A stretch of DNA of 44,950 nucleotides, from assembly GCA_947495035.1 (NCBI GenBank), contig CANLXI010000047.1, positions 1 to 44,950 of the forward strand, read 5' to 3'. The notes beneath the pieces were generated by a model. The model saw only the letters and a program-made list of their open reading frames with translations. It was not told the DNA's origin and made no database searches. Below are positions 1 through 8,576 of the stretch, one piece after another (positions within the stretch are counted from its first letter, which is position 1; the number at the start of each line of letters is the position of its first letter). The DNA comes from an uncultured Granulosicoccus sp. GTDB lineage: Bacteria > Pseudomonadota > Gammaproteobacteria > Granulosicoccales > Granulosicoccaceae. Made by a program: the position numbers and the translations under genes.

Positions 1-77
1 CACGCCCGACACGCCCGACACGCCCGACACGCCCGACACGCCCGACACGCCCGACACGCCCGACACGCCCGACACGC
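1..77. repeat. 9-bp tandem repeat array (cut by window edge)
   Basis: Eight perfect head-to-tail copies of the 9-mer CACGCCCGA plus five more bases run from the first base of the window. The unit length is a multiple of three, so the array is open in several frames (for example Thr-Pro-Asp or His-Ala-Arg repeats) and could be the end of a coding region or an intergenic minisatellite. The left boundary lies outside the window. Bases 78-241 that follow hold no gene I can support. Confidence 0.9.
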
Positions 78-241
78 ATTGTATGCGGACAGTCTGATGC
101 CATCGTCTGCGGCAGCGATGATTGTAATATCGCCTTGCCTGCGGAGACTTTTCGGGCATCGACGGCACTTCGACAACCGACCCGCCGGCTATTGCAATAC
201 CGCTTCTTTCAAGCACGCACGACTGTCAGCAGCCGACCGGG

Positions 242-889
242 TCAGGAGAGGTCAGGTAGTTGTGTTCTTGCCTTCTTTTGATAAGTCTGCAGAAAGGCGC
301 CGTCAATGGTCTGCTCCGGATTGGCCGCCTGAAGCCTGTCCAGCATCGTCGCCAGAATCACCGTGGTCACTCGCGCGTCATCCAGTGCCCGGTGGCTTCT
401 TCCAGTGTCGATTCCCAGGACACGCGCAATTTCTCCCAGACGATGGCTGGTGAATGACTGGAAAACACGTCGTGCCAGCATCAAGGTACAGACGAATTGT
501 CGCTGGCATTCAATACCCAACTCCTCCGAGAGCTCGCGCCGCCAGAACTTCCGGTCGAAGCTGGCATTGTGAGCCACCAGTTGCGCATCACCCACGAATG
601 CCAGAGCTTCTTCGAACACCTCGCGAGCCGTAGGCGCGCTAGACACCATGTCATTGGAGATGCCGGTCAACTGCGTGATGAAGGAAGGTATGCGCATACC
701 CGGGTTGATCAGTGATGCATATGTGCCGACTTCCTTGCCATCACGAAACATCGAAATACCGATTTCAATGGCCCGATCACCCTGATGCGGGCTCAGACCG
801 GTGGTTTCGAAATCCACGACAGCGTAGCTGCCTGCACCGTTGAGCGCTTTGCCGGATAACACGTTCGGAACTGTCGACAGATCGTTCAT
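242..889 (-). CDS. DnaQ-like DEDDh 3'-5' exonuclease
   Basis: A 215-residue exonuclease of the RNase T / DNA polymerase III epsilon superfamily, a cytoplasmic nuclease that removes nucleotides from 3' ends. ExoI motif VVDFETTG carries D26 and E28, the ExoII region AHNASFD carries D112, and the ExoIII motif HRALDDA carries H156 and D161, so the DEDDh metal-binding set is complete. It is a stand-alone exonuclease domain with no polymerase or GIY-YIG partner, so it need not be replicative DnaQ. I chose the ATG at 889, 25 residues before ExoI. The frame stays open upstream to an ATG at 1225 that overlaps the stop of the preceding gene as ATGA, but those 112 extra codons are low-complexity Gly-Arg-Ala-Gln repeat translation. 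No strong ribosome binding site decides between the starts. Confidence 0.85.
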   Translation of the reverse strand: MNDLSTVPNVLSGKALNGAGSYAVVDFETTGLSPHQGDRAIEIGISMFRDGKEVGTYASLINPGMRIPSFITQLTGISNDMVSSAPTAREVFEEALAFVGDAQLVAHNASFDRKFWRRELSEELGIECQRQFVCTLMLARRVFQSFTSHRLGEIARVLGIDTGRSHRALDDARVTTVILATMLDRLQAANPEQTIDGAFLQTYQKKARTQLPDLS

Positions 890-1032
890 GACAGGACGGG
901 CAGACAGGACAGAGCCATGGGTCACGGAAAATGCGTTGAATGGGGGCTCATTATCCCGTGCGAAAGCCCGAACAGCAACGAGTCCTTGCCTTTCAGCCGT
1001 TCCACCCGCCGATATCAGCAACAGCCGCCCCA

Positions 1033-1160
1033 CTTCCGCCTTCCGCCTTCCGCCTTCCGCCTTCCGCCTTCCGCCTTCCGCCTTCCGCCTGCCCGCCTGC
1101 CCGCCTGCCGGCCTGCCCGCCTGCCCGCCTGCCCGCCTGCCCGCCTGCCCGCCTGCCGCA
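1033..1160. repeat. Compound tandem array: 8 x 7-bp then about 9 x 8-bp
   Basis: Eight perfect copies of CTTCCGC (1033-1088) abut nine copies of an 8-mer CTGCCCGC (1089-1160; the third has CTGCCGGC and the last CTGCCGCA). The two units are clearly related in composition. The array fills the gap between the Fe-S protein gene and the core of the exonuclease gene, both on the minus strand. Confidence 0.93.
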
Positions 1161-1221
1161 TGCTCCGCCCCTGCTCGAGACCGACGCGGTGCCGGACGGT
1201 TGTTACAGTTGCCATTGAGCT

Positions 1222-1989
1222 TCATGGCAACGAGAGCAGAAACTGCTCCATGTGAAATCGGCAGTGAACGGGCTCATAGCGAGCCTCAGCTGCCTGCGGG
1301 CAGGCCGCACGAGCCAGGCAACCCAGCTGATGACAAGGCGCTTCGTGATTCTCTCGAAGGTATGCGGCGCAGGCCACGACATCGTAATTCCCGTCGCTGA
1401 AGGCACCGACCGGACAGGCATGAAGACACGGTTTTTCTGCGCAATCATCGCAGGCATGAGCAACCGGCATCCGGCGCGCCTCTGCTTCTGCTTCTGCCTC
1501 TGCCTCTGCCTCTGCGTGCTGCCACTGCCTGCTCAGCTCGGCGTCTGCCGGCAAGACGATCGCAAACCGGTAGGCGTGCCACAGACCATGATCCGGATGC
1601 ATCAGGATACCCAGTGGAGACGGCTGCAGGTTTTCCGCACGCTGTGCCCACTGACCAAAGGGGTACCAGGGAGGCCCTTCGAACGGAAAGCAAGCCGTTC
1701 CACCCAACTCTTCGGCCAGAGCCTTGCCTACACGGGCACTCCAGCGATCCAGTGGATCGGCCTCGCCATCCGCGTATTCGGCAGAGTGCGAGAAAGCAGC
1801 CCAGATGTCTGAGCCAGCCTGACCGAACAGCAGCAGTAGCGCAGCAGGCTCACCAGAATGGCACACCGGCAAGGCATCACCGGGTCCGACAGTAAAGCCA
1901 CCTCGGAGAACCAGCCCATACCCGGCGGCCCGTGCCTGTACGCCTTTGCTACCGTTTTCTGCCTTCGCCATGGTCGAATCGCCTGCCAT
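1222..1989 (-). CDS. 4Fe-4S dicluster protein, unknown redox function
   Basis: A 255-residue protein whose C-terminal third is a ferredoxin-like domain. C180, C183, C188 and C192 lie in a CxxCxxxxCxxxCPVGAF segment, with further cysteines at 207, 219, 224, 230 and 243, enough for two clusters. The N-terminal 150 residues show no motif I recognise. The layout recalls the Fe-S part of epoxyqueuosine reductase-like proteins, but the cobalamin part is absent, so I give no specific reaction. Residues 159-171 are an (Ala-Glu) run encoded by six hexamers (1478-1513) that separates the N-terminal part from the Fe-S domain and may act as a flexible or helical linker. A second ATG at 1971 has AGGCG upstream and may be the true start. 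The stop overlaps an ATG in the exonuclease frame, so the two genes may be cotranscribed. Confidence 0.7.
   Translation of the reverse strand: MAGDSTMAKAENGSKGVQARAAGYGLVLRGGFTVGPGDALPVCHSGEPAALLLLFGQAGSDIWAAFSHSAEYADGEADPLDRWSARVGKALAEELGGTACFPFEGPPWYPFGQWAQRAENLQPSPLGILMHPDHGLWHAYRFAIVLPADAELSRQWQHAEAEAEAEAEAEARRMPVAHACDDCAEKPCLHACPVGAFSDGNYDVVACAAYLRENHEAPCHQLGCLARAACPQAAEARYEPVHCRFHMEQFLLSLP
1478..1513. repeat. Hexamer repeat inside the Fe-S protein gene
   Basis: Six hexamers of the form GCYTCT (GCCTCT or GCTTCT) encode alternating Ala-Glu on the minus strand. Gain or loss of a unit changes the protein by two residues without a frameshift. Confidence 0.9.
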
Positions 1990-2077
1990 CGATCAGAACC
2001 CGCGAACGTGGTCCGACCCCCGGAATAGACTACTATTCATGGACTCACTCTGAAAGGGCCTGCACCCGGTTTCGCTC

Positions 2078-2848
2078 ATGACGCCTGATTCAACAGACCA
2101 AGCCTGCCGTATCAATCGGCCTGTGGCGGCGGTACTCGCAGAACCGGAACTGGATGCCAAGCGGACCAGTGAAACCCTGTATGGCGAAAGTGTCCGCATA
2201 CTCAACGAACATGGCGCCTGGTGCCATGTCAGACTGCTCAAGGATGGCTATGAAGGATTCATGCAGCGTGACCATCTGGAGACTGGCGATGCAGCGCGGA
2301 TCGCCAGCACTCACCGAGTCTGTCAGCGCAGCACCCTGCTCTTCGCCAGAGCCGATCTGAAAAGCCAACTCTGTTACCGCATCCCTTTCGGGGCAGAAGT
2401 CGCATTGACCGAGGAGGCCGGCACCCCCTTCAGCCGCACGAGCTGTGGCCATTATCTCTGGTCCGAGCATTGTCTGCCATTGTCCGATACCCTTCCGGCA
2501 GACCCGCTGACTCTGGCCCGCAATGTGTTTCTGGGCAGCCCCTATCTCTGGGGTGGACGCAGCCCGGAAGGCGTTGACTGTTCCGGCCTGGTACAGGCCC
2601 TGGCACTGTCGCAGGGAATGGCCATTCCGCGCGACAGCGGTGATCAGGAAGCCTTTCTCAGCGTCGACGTCGGCCCTGATGACTACCAGGCCCGGGATCT
2701 GGCCTACTGGCCTGGGCACACAGGCATTTTGCTGTCACCCGGTGAACTGCTGCACGCCACTGCCCACTCTCTGTGCTGCGTCATCGAGCCTTTACAGGCC
2801 GTCATCGATCGCGCCGGCCCCATGAGTTCGGTGAAACGGCTCTTCTGA
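2078..2848 (+). CDS. NlpC/P60 cell-wall peptidase with SH3-type N-terminus
   Basis: A 256-residue NlpC/P60 cysteine peptidase of the gamma-D-glutamyl-diamino-acid endopeptidase kind, which cuts peptidoglycan stem peptides. The catalytic triad is visible: C168 in the DCSGLVQ motif, H214 in GHTGIL and H226 in LLHATAH. The segment YLWGG just before the Cys motif is also typical. Residues about 20-140 look like two bacterial SH3 repeats (GESVRIL..GAW..V.L..GYEGF, then a second unit ending in LWSEH), the arrangement of YkfC-type enzymes. No signal peptide is seen, so action on imported or recycled muropeptides in the cytoplasm fits better than wall hydrolysis. It converges on the GH84 gene with an 11-nt gap and lies near ampG and murI. 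The start is the first ATG; no good ribosome binding site is visible. Confidence 0.85.
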   Translation: MTPDSTDQACRINRPVAAVLAEPELDAKRTSETLYGESVRILNEHGAWCHVRLLKDGYEGFMQRDHLETGDAARIASTHRVCQRSTLLFARADLKSQLCYRIPFGAEVALTEEAGTPFSRTSCGHYLWSEHCLPLSDTLPADPLTLARNVFLGSPYLWGGRSPEGVDCSGLVQALALSQGMAIPRDSGDQEAFLSVDVGPDDYQARDLAYWPGHTGILLSPGELLHATAHSLCCVIEPLQAVIDRAGPMSSVKRLF

Positions 2849-2859
2849 CCGGCTGCAGC

Positions 2860-4002
2860 TCAGCTCGTACCACCGACTCCGAGGCGCACTGCCAGTGGGG
2901 CGGATTGCGTCTTGCGAATCCGCAACGGAGACATCTTGCCCTGCTGTATCAGCAGGTCCAGCTTCAGCCCGAAGAGGAAGGGATACCATTCGCGCGACAG
3001 CGGCGTCTTCCAGCGCCACAGACAGGTCTCGATGGCCGCGAGGGTTGCCGCATCCGGCGGTAGCGGTGGATGAAATTCCTCGCCATTGAACACCGGGTGA
3101 GCAAAATACCCGGCGACAGCCCGAAACTCCTCCGGCACCCCATGACGAACCATCACCTCACTCCAGACGCCTTCAGCATCACCGCCCGGGCCGCGGGAAT
3201 GGGTCGTGGCCATCATGTCCAGCAACAGACAATCCGTGTGCAACAGGCCCGTCGGATTCAGGACACAGTCAGTGACGTGATCTCGGCCGGACCAGGCACC
3301 AACAAACAGTCGTTGTGGACAATAATCATTGGCATAGAGATTGTCCCACAGCACCAGTGAGTGCGCGCTGGTCGGTGCTACCTGTCGAATGTCGAGACAA
3401 TCAGCCCGGCGAGTCACGATGTCCCGGCCGCAATACAGTACCGTCTGCGATTCATACAGGGTCGCCAGAAAATCCGGCAGATAGTCCGGTGCCGATGCTG
3501 CCAGCTCGTTGGCATAGATTCTTGGTGTTACCCACAGACTCCGGCCCAGTTCATCAGCCAGCGCATTGGCCAGTCGGGCATGCGCCAGCCCTTCGGATGT
3601 CATGCCTCCACTGCGGCTCGGAAAATCCTCATCGATATCATCCATCAGCAGCGACAGACCATCGGCGCCGTCAGCCAGTAGTTGCCTGCACTTGTCGAAC
3701 AGCAATCGGCGATCCGGCCCACCCTGCAAATCCTTGAAATCGAAGTCCAGTCCCGGTGCCACACCGGCAACAACACGAATACCAAGCTCTCGGGCGGCGT
3801 CGCAGAACAATGCAAATTCCCGACGCCACTCGCTGTCGTACGGCTCCCGCCAGTTCAGGCGGTGCCGGGCATCCTCCTTGGGTGCGTAGTAATAGGTGTT
3901 CTGTCCGTGGCGCGCCAGCGTGTCCAGCAACACACGCCGCTCCTGCCAGGAGGGCAGCCGCCCGTAATACCCTTCCGCATACCCCTGCACTGCCTGAGTC
4001 AT
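2860..4002 (-). CDS. GH84 beta-N-acetylglucosaminidase (catalytic domain only)
   Basis: A 380-residue glycoside hydrolase family 84 protein (NagJ/O-GlcNAcase fold). The N-terminal GYAEGYYG, the NTYYYAPKEDARHR segment and WREPY match the family core. The paired catalytic acids are D121-D122 in LLMDDID, where the family uses two neighbouring Asp residues for substrate-assisted cleavage of beta-linked GlcNAc. The protein begins directly with the barrel, without signal peptide, carbohydrate-binding module or the C-terminal extensions common in secreted GH84 enzymes, so it should be cytoplasmic. It is divergent from ampG over a 94-nt shared upstream region (4003-4096). This suggests the substrate may be GlcNAc-containing muropeptide or sugar entering through AmpG; that is inference. 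O-GlcNAc removal from proteins is the alternative. Confidence 0.85.
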   Translation of the reverse strand: MTQAVQGYAEGYYGRLPSWQERRVLLDTLARHGQNTYYYAPKEDARHRLNWREPYDSEWRREFALFCDAARELGIRVVAGVAPGLDFDFKDLQGGPDRRLLFDKCRQLLADGADGLSLLMDDIDEDFPSRSGGMTSEGLAHARLANALADELGRSLWVTPRIYANELAASAPDYLPDFLATLYESQTVLYCGRDIVTRRADCLDIRQVAPTSAHSLVLWDNLYANDYCPQRLFVGAWSGRDHVTDCVLNPTGLLHTDCLLLDMMATTHSRGPGGDAEGVWSEVMVRHGVPEEFRAVAGYFAHPVFNGEEFHPPLPPDAATLAAIETCLWRWKTPLSREWYPFLFGLKLDLLIQQGKMSPLRIRKTQSAPLAVRLGVGGTS

Positions 4003-4096
4003 CCGTTCGAACCGTTTTCCGACATGTCCCGTCAGAGTAGCCGAGGCCGGTATCTGAAGCTATAGTCAGTCAGGCAATTCAACCGATCAGATCCCC

Positions 4097-5509
4097 ATGA
4101 GTGACACTGCCAGCGCGGAACGAGCATCCCTGGATGTCTATGCCGACAAACGCATGCTGAGAATTCTCCTGCTGGGAGCGATGAGTGGCTTTCCCTGGGT
4201 ACTGATCGGCAGCGCGTTGTCACTGTGGCTGAAGGAAGAAGGGCTGAGTCGCAGTACCATCGGTTTTGCCTCGCTCATCTTCGGGGTGTACAGCATCAAC
4301 TTCCTGTGGGCACCCTTGATCGACCGGATTCGCATTCCGCTTCTGACCGAGCGCGTCGGTCAGCGCAAGGCCTGGATTCTGTGCCTGCAGGCCATCATCG
4401 TCATGGCCATGTTGCTCTGGGGCAATCTGAATCCGACCGACAATCTCGCCCTGATCATTGCCATCGGTCTGGCCATTGCCATCAGTTCGGCCTCGCAGGA
4501 CATCACCATCGATGCCTTGCGCATCGAGCAGATCGGCCGCTCGGAAACCGGCGCCATGGCAGCCGGTGCGGCCGTGGCCGTGGTTGGCTGGTGGACCGGC
4601 TACAAGCTGGGCGGATTTCTGGCCCTGCTCATTGCCGATGCGCTGCAAAAGCAGGGCTTCGAAAACTACTGGCAGCTCACCTTCCAGGCCCTGGCCGTGC
4701 TGGTGCTGATCATGAACGCGCTACTGCTGCTCATACCCGAGGCCTCCTGGCGTGAACGCCAGGCCGCCCAGCACCGCGACCAGGCGGCTTTCGGTTCTGC
4801 CATCGGAGGCGGGGAACGGGGCATCATTGCCTGGCTGGGCAGCACCATCGTGGCGCCATTTGCCAGTTTCTTCCGGCATAACGGTGTGAAAGTGGCTCTG
4901 GCCATTCTCGGCTTCATCTTTCTGTTCAAGATCGGTGAAGCCTTCGTGGGCAAGATGTCCATCATTTTCTACAAGGAAATCGGCTTTTCCAAATCCGACA
5001 TCGCCATCTACTCGAAAGGTCTGGGTTGGGTGGTCACCGTCGTGTTCACGCTCATCGGCGGCTGGTTTGCCGTGCGTCAGGGTATCGTTCGAGCCCTGCT
5101 GCTGGCCGGTATTGCGATGGCCGCCACCAACCTGATGTTCTCTTTCATGGCCTGGAGTCAAGAGCCGTCGCAGTGGCTGTTTGCCGCCGCCGTGCTGGTG
5201 GATGATGTGACCGCCTCGGTAGCGACGGTCATCTTCGTGACCTTCATCTCCCTGCTGGTCGATCGCACCTATACAGCCACGCAATACGCGCTGCTGGCCT
5301 CTCTGGGCACGGCTGGTCGCACACTGCTGGCGGCCACTTCCGGCTGGATGGTCGACTCACTCGATGGGGACTGGGGTCTGTTCTTCATCATTACGGCCCT
5401 GATGGTCTTGCCCTCACTGATCCTGCTGTGGTTCATCCGCAAGCGTTTCAGCGTCATTGAACAGGCAGAGAATGAACGGGATGACACGGTTGCAGTAGGC
5501 TCTGGCTGA
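4097..5509 (+). CDS. ampG: AmpG-family muropeptide permease (MFS)
   Basis: A 470-residue inner-membrane transporter of the major facilitator superfamily, AmpG branch, which imports GlcNAc-1,6-anhydroMurNAc (peptides) released during wall turnover. Family signatures are the N-terminal GFPWVLIGSALSLWLKEEG, the WAPLIDR loop after the second helix and the SQDITIDALRIE motif (AmpG typically SQDIxxDAxR). About 12-14 hydrophobic segments run through the sequence, with a central loop near residues 215-250 and a charged C-terminus. The gene is divergent from the GH84 gene and convergent with murI (82-nt gap). Many proteobacteria carry more than one AmpG paralogue with different specificity, so this one may not be the main beta-lactamase-linked permease. 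Confidence 0.88.
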   Translation: MSDTASAERASLDVYADKRMLRILLLGAMSGFPWVLIGSALSLWLKEEGLSRSTIGFASLIFGVYSINFLWAPLIDRIRIPLLTERVGQRKAWILCLQAIIVMAMLLWGNLNPTDNLALIIAIGLAIAISSASQDITIDALRIEQIGRSETGAMAAGAAVAVVGWWTGYKLGGFLALLIADALQKQGFENYWQLTFQALAVLVLIMNALLLLIPEASWRERQAAQHRDQAAFGSAIGGGERGIIAWLGSTIVAPFASFFRHNGVKVALAILGFIFLFKIGEAFVGKMSIIFYKEIGFSKSDIAIYSKGLGWVVTVVFTLIGGWFAVRQGIVRALLLAGIAMAATNLMFSFMAWSQEPSQWLFAAAVLVDDVTASVATVIFVTFISLLVDRTYTATQYALLASLGTAGRTLLAATSGWMVDSLDGDWGLFFIITALMVLPSLILLWFIRKRFSVIEQAENERDDTVAVGSG

Positions 5510-5591
5510 ACGCTTCTCCGAACGACGACTGTCAGTCACTGCCGAACCAACAGTAAAGGGATTTACTTCAGCCACAGGTAGCAACTGTCAT

Positions 5592-6422
5592 CTATCGCGG
5601 AACAGACAAGGAGGGAAAATCCCGAGCCTGCAGATGCAGGCCAAGCCCAGCCAGCAAACGGATGATGGGCGATGGCGGAGAGCCGGAAGTCATCAGGGCA
5701 ATATCCGGTGCTGGTCGAGCCGAGCCGGGCCTGTCATGCAGAGCCTCCGGCAGATCTCTGGCGAGAACCGTTCGAGCCTGACGAGCCACGGCCTCTGCCG
5801 GGTCCAGCCAGTCGACCGGCCAAGGGGCAAGCTTGCGCATTTCATTGACGAGGAATGGGTAATGGGTGCAGCCCAGCGTGATGATGTCCGTACGCTTGCC
5901 GTCCAGTTCCACAAAGCAAGGACCGATCTCCTCCTGCAGGATGGCCGTATCGATCTGTCGCCCCTGCATGTGTTCCTCTGCCAGGCGTGCCAGACGAGTC
6001 GCACCCACCATGTTCACCTGTCGATGACTGGCAAAGCGCTTCACCAGCTCCTTCGTATAGGGTCGTTGAATGGTTCCGGGCGTGGCCAGCACGGTGATCA
6101 ACCCCGAGGCCGTTCGTTCTGCCGCCGGCTTGATGGCTGGAACAATGCCGACGAAGGGGATATCGAAGCGTGAGCGCAAGGCCGGCATGATGAGGGTTGA
6201 CGCCGTATTGCAGGCAACGATGGCCAGCTGTGGCTGATAACAGGCAAGCAGGGTTTCGAACAGCCCGACCATGCGTTCGGTCAACGCTGCCCCGTCCCAG
6301 TCACCGTAGGGAAAACCGGCATCATCCCCGACATAGACAAACTGATGGTCGTGCATCAGCATGCGCGCCTCACGCAATACCGACAGACCGCCGATGCCGG
6401 AGTCGAACACGAGAATGGTCAT
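5592..6422 (-). CDS. murI: Glutamate racemase
   Basis: A 276-residue cofactor-independent glutamate racemase that makes D-glutamate for the peptidoglycan stem. It opens with FDSGIGGLSV (D7), has the first catalytic Cys C71 in ACNTAST and the second, C185, in LGCTHYP, the standard pair for alpha-proton abstraction. Length is normal for the family. I chose the ATG at 6422 because the protein then begins MTILVFDSG; an in-frame extension to 6536 runs into the methyltransferase gene and is not supported. Only 13 nt separate it from the upstream fkbM-like gene on the same strand, so the two are likely cotranscribed. It converges on ampG. Confidence 0.93.
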   Translation of the reverse strand: MTILVFDSGIGGLSVLREARMLMHDHQFVYVGDDAGFPYGDWDGAALTERMVGLFETLLACYQPQLAIVACNTASTLIMPALRSRFDIPFVGIVPAIKPAAERTASGLITVLATPGTIQRPYTKELVKRFASHRQVNMVGATRLARLAEEHMQGRQIDTAILQEEIGPCFVELDGKRTDIITLGCTHYPFLVNEMRKLAPWPVDWLDPAEAVARQARTVLARDLPEALHDRPGSARPAPDIALMTSGSPPSPIIRLLAGLGLHLQARDFPSLSVPR

Positions 6423-6435
6423 GGGTGGATCCGGT

Positions 6436-7326
6436 TCACGCCAGCAGCTGCCGAGAATAGCGCTCAGGTACGGCAATGAGCATGGAGTGATTCTTCTCCG
6501 GTACCTTTTCATCGTAGACAATACGATGCCTGACACCGATGAAGTATTCGCGAATGTTCACCAGATTCGACAATGCCCTGACACGCATCGCACTCCCTTT
6601 CTGGTGCCAACAGAAACGATAGCCCCGATCGCTCAGGAAACGCAGCGACTCGGTGCTGCCATCATGAAATTCTCCGGCATGTTGCTCGAAAACGATGATC
6701 GGCTGATGCCTGGCAATGAGTCCGGACGCACCTGTCAACACATTGATCTCAAAACCTTCAACATCGATCTTGATCATCTCGATGCAGTCGATATCGGCCG
6801 TTGCCCGGTCCAGGGTTTCAATCTGCACGGGAATCTGCCGTTCATCAGCGCCGGCCTTTCTGACGATGGACGATGCTCCCATGTTCATCGAATCCTCTAC
6901 CAGCAACAACGTCCCTTGCTCATCACCCAACCCCTGATTCACGATGCTGATGTTATCCACCTGCTCGGTATTGAACGCCAGTAATCTGCAGGTGGACGGG
7001 TTCGGCTCGAATGCCACTACCTGCTGGAAGTAGTGTGAAAAGAACAGGGAATGATTTCCGATATTGGCGCCGGCATCGATCACGGTTGCTCGGGCGAAGG
7101 CATCTTCCACGGGCTTGAGAAAATCGAACAGGACCATCAACTCCTGTCTCTCGTACACCCCGTATTGATTGATCTGTATACCCACGTGCTCGTTGGCGAA
7201 GATGGCCATCCGGGTGCCGCGAAACTGGCGATTACGCGCCGCTCGCCGGTTGAGGTACTTCACCATTTTTCGATCGATGAGCGATCCGAGCTTGTTGCCG
7301 GTCGTCAGACGATGAAGGGTTTTCAC
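6436..7326 (-). CDS. FkbM-family SAM-dependent methyltransferase
   Basis: A 296-residue methyltransferase. Motif I is VIDAGANIGNHSLFF, motif II ends in VVAFEPNP, and the FkbM signature IKIDVEGFEINVLTGA is present, followed by FEQHAGEF. FkbM enzymes O-methylate sugars or polyketides; the substrate here is unknown. The start is the GTG at 7326: the sequence GGAGG at 7335-7339 lies 8 nt upstream. An ATG-type extension to 7368 would bury that site inside the gene. Its 3' end is 13 nt from murI. Adjacency to cell-wall genes hints at a surface glycan substrate, which is inference. The 192 nt between this gene and moaA (7327-7518) hold no recognisable gene. Confidence 0.85.
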   Translation of the reverse strand: MKTLHRLTTGNKLGSLIDRKMVKYLNRRAARNRQFRGTRMAIFANEHVGIQINQYGVYERQELMVLFDFLKPVEDAFARATVIDAGANIGNHSLFFSHYFQQVVAFEPNPSTCRLLAFNTEQVDNISIVNQGLGDEQGTLLLVEDSMNMGASSIVRKAGADERQIPVQIETLDRATADIDCIEMIKIDVEGFEINVLTGASGLIARHQPIIVFEQHAGEFHDGSTESLRFLSDRGYRFCWHQKGSAMRVRALSNLVNIREYFIGVRHRIVYDEKVPEKNHSMLIAVPERYSRQLLA

Positions 7327-7518
7327 GGGCGTCGCCTCCGAATGTGCGATTGTGCAGAGGACGACCAACCGGAATCGTTCGTCTGCCCCAGACCGCCGCC
7401 CTGAAACCTCGATCCTATCGCAACGCGTCGTCAGCCGTGGGTACGAATCGGAAGGATTTGCGGGAGCCGCCTCGACCTGGCATCAGCGGTCCGGGAAAAA
7501 TCTCGCTCAGGCCGGTGA

Positions 7519-8541
7519 TCAGCCACCGATAAACGACATCTCCACCTTGGGACGAATGTGGATGACGGAAGTCTGCGTACGGGTTTCGGAATAGCGATCG
7601 GCGCGCACGGACCACAGCTTTCGCAGCTTCTCGCGCACGGTATCCGTGTCACCTTCTCGCAGTGCGGGACGCAGGTCATGACCGCTGGAAGCGAACAGGC
7701 AGGTATAGATACTGCCCGTGGCACTCAAGCGAGCGCGGCTGCAATCACCACAGAAAGGCTCCGATACGGAAGAGATGATACCAATCTCGCCTCCACCGTC
7801 CTGATATTCCCAACGCTTGGCCACTTCACCGCGGTAATTGGCTTCAGCTGGTCGAATCGGCAATTCGGCATTGATGATGTCGGCTATCTCGCCACTGGTG
7901 GTGACATGCGACAGATCCCAGGCGTTGCTGTTGCCCACATCCATGAATTCGATGAATCGCAATATCTGACCAGTACCGTGGAAAAAGCGCGCCATTGGCA
8001 GGATGGAATGATCGTTGAGGCCCTTCTTGACCACCATATTGACCTTGATGGAATCGAAATCGACCTGAGCGGCATTCTCGATACCGTCGAGCACGGTCTG
8101 CACGGTGACATCGACATCGTTGACCCGCATGAATGTCTCATCGTCCATGGCATCCAGACTCACATTCAATCGCTGCAGACCCGCATCGCGCAGGCTGCGG
8201 GCCCGGGCTCGTGTCAGCAGGGAGGCGTTCGTGGTCATGCTGACATCCGTGATACCGGGCACATCGCGCACCTGAGTGATCAGGGTTTCCAGGTCGCGCC
8301 GTACCAGCGGCTCGCCACCTGTGAGGCGAACCTTGGTCACACCCAACTCTGCAGCGGCCTGCACCACCCTCTCGATTTCCTCGAAGCTGAGCAGCTCGGA
8401 ACGCGGCAGAAAGCGATAGTTCTTGTCGAAGGTCTCCTTGGGCATGCAATAAACACAGCGGAAATTGCAGCGGTCGGTTACCGACACGCGCAGGTCACGC
8501 AATGGCCTGTCGAAACGATCGCTTGTCTGATTGCTACTCAC
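7519..8541 (-). CDS. moaA: GTP 3',8-cyclase MoaA
   Basis: A 340-residue radical SAM enzyme that starts pyranopterin synthesis by converting GTP to 3',8-cyclo-7,8-dihydro-GTP (with MoaC giving cPMP). The radical SAM cluster ligands are C25, C29 and C32 in CNFRCVYC; TGGEPL follows at 74-79. The second, substrate-binding cluster uses C264, C267 and C281 in FCGDCSRARLSATG..YTCLF. The protein ends in Gly-Gly, the C-terminal motif that MoaA needs for activity. The start codon is GTG with AGGA very close upstream. It is the last gene of the aldehyde oxidoreductase operon, 35 nt after the 109-aa gene. Other moa/moe genes are not in the window, so this is either the main MoaA or a copy dedicated to the AOR cofactor. 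Confidence 0.95.
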   Translation of the reverse strand: MSSNQTSDRFDRPLRDLRVSVTDRCNFRCVYCMPKETFDKNYRFLPRSELLSFEEIERVVQAAAELGVTKVRLTGGEPLVRRDLETLITQVRDVPGITDVSMTTNASLLTRARARSLRDAGLQRLNVSLDAMDDETFMRVNDVDVTVQTVLDGIENAAQVDFDSIKVNMVVKKGLNDHSILPMARFFHGTGQILRFIEFMDVGNSNAWDLSHVTTSGEIADIINAELPIRPAEANYRGEVAKRWEYQDGGGEIGIISSVSEPFCGDCSRARLSATGSIYTCLFASSGHDLRPALREGDTDTVREKLRKLWSVRADRYSETRTQTSVIHIRPKVEMSFIGG

Positions 8542-8576
8542 TTTCCTGACACCATGGTTGAACTTCTGCGGGGCTC

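Noticed and set aside
1033..1160. CRISPR array
   Set aside because: Units are 7-8 bp with no spacers; a simple tandem repeat.
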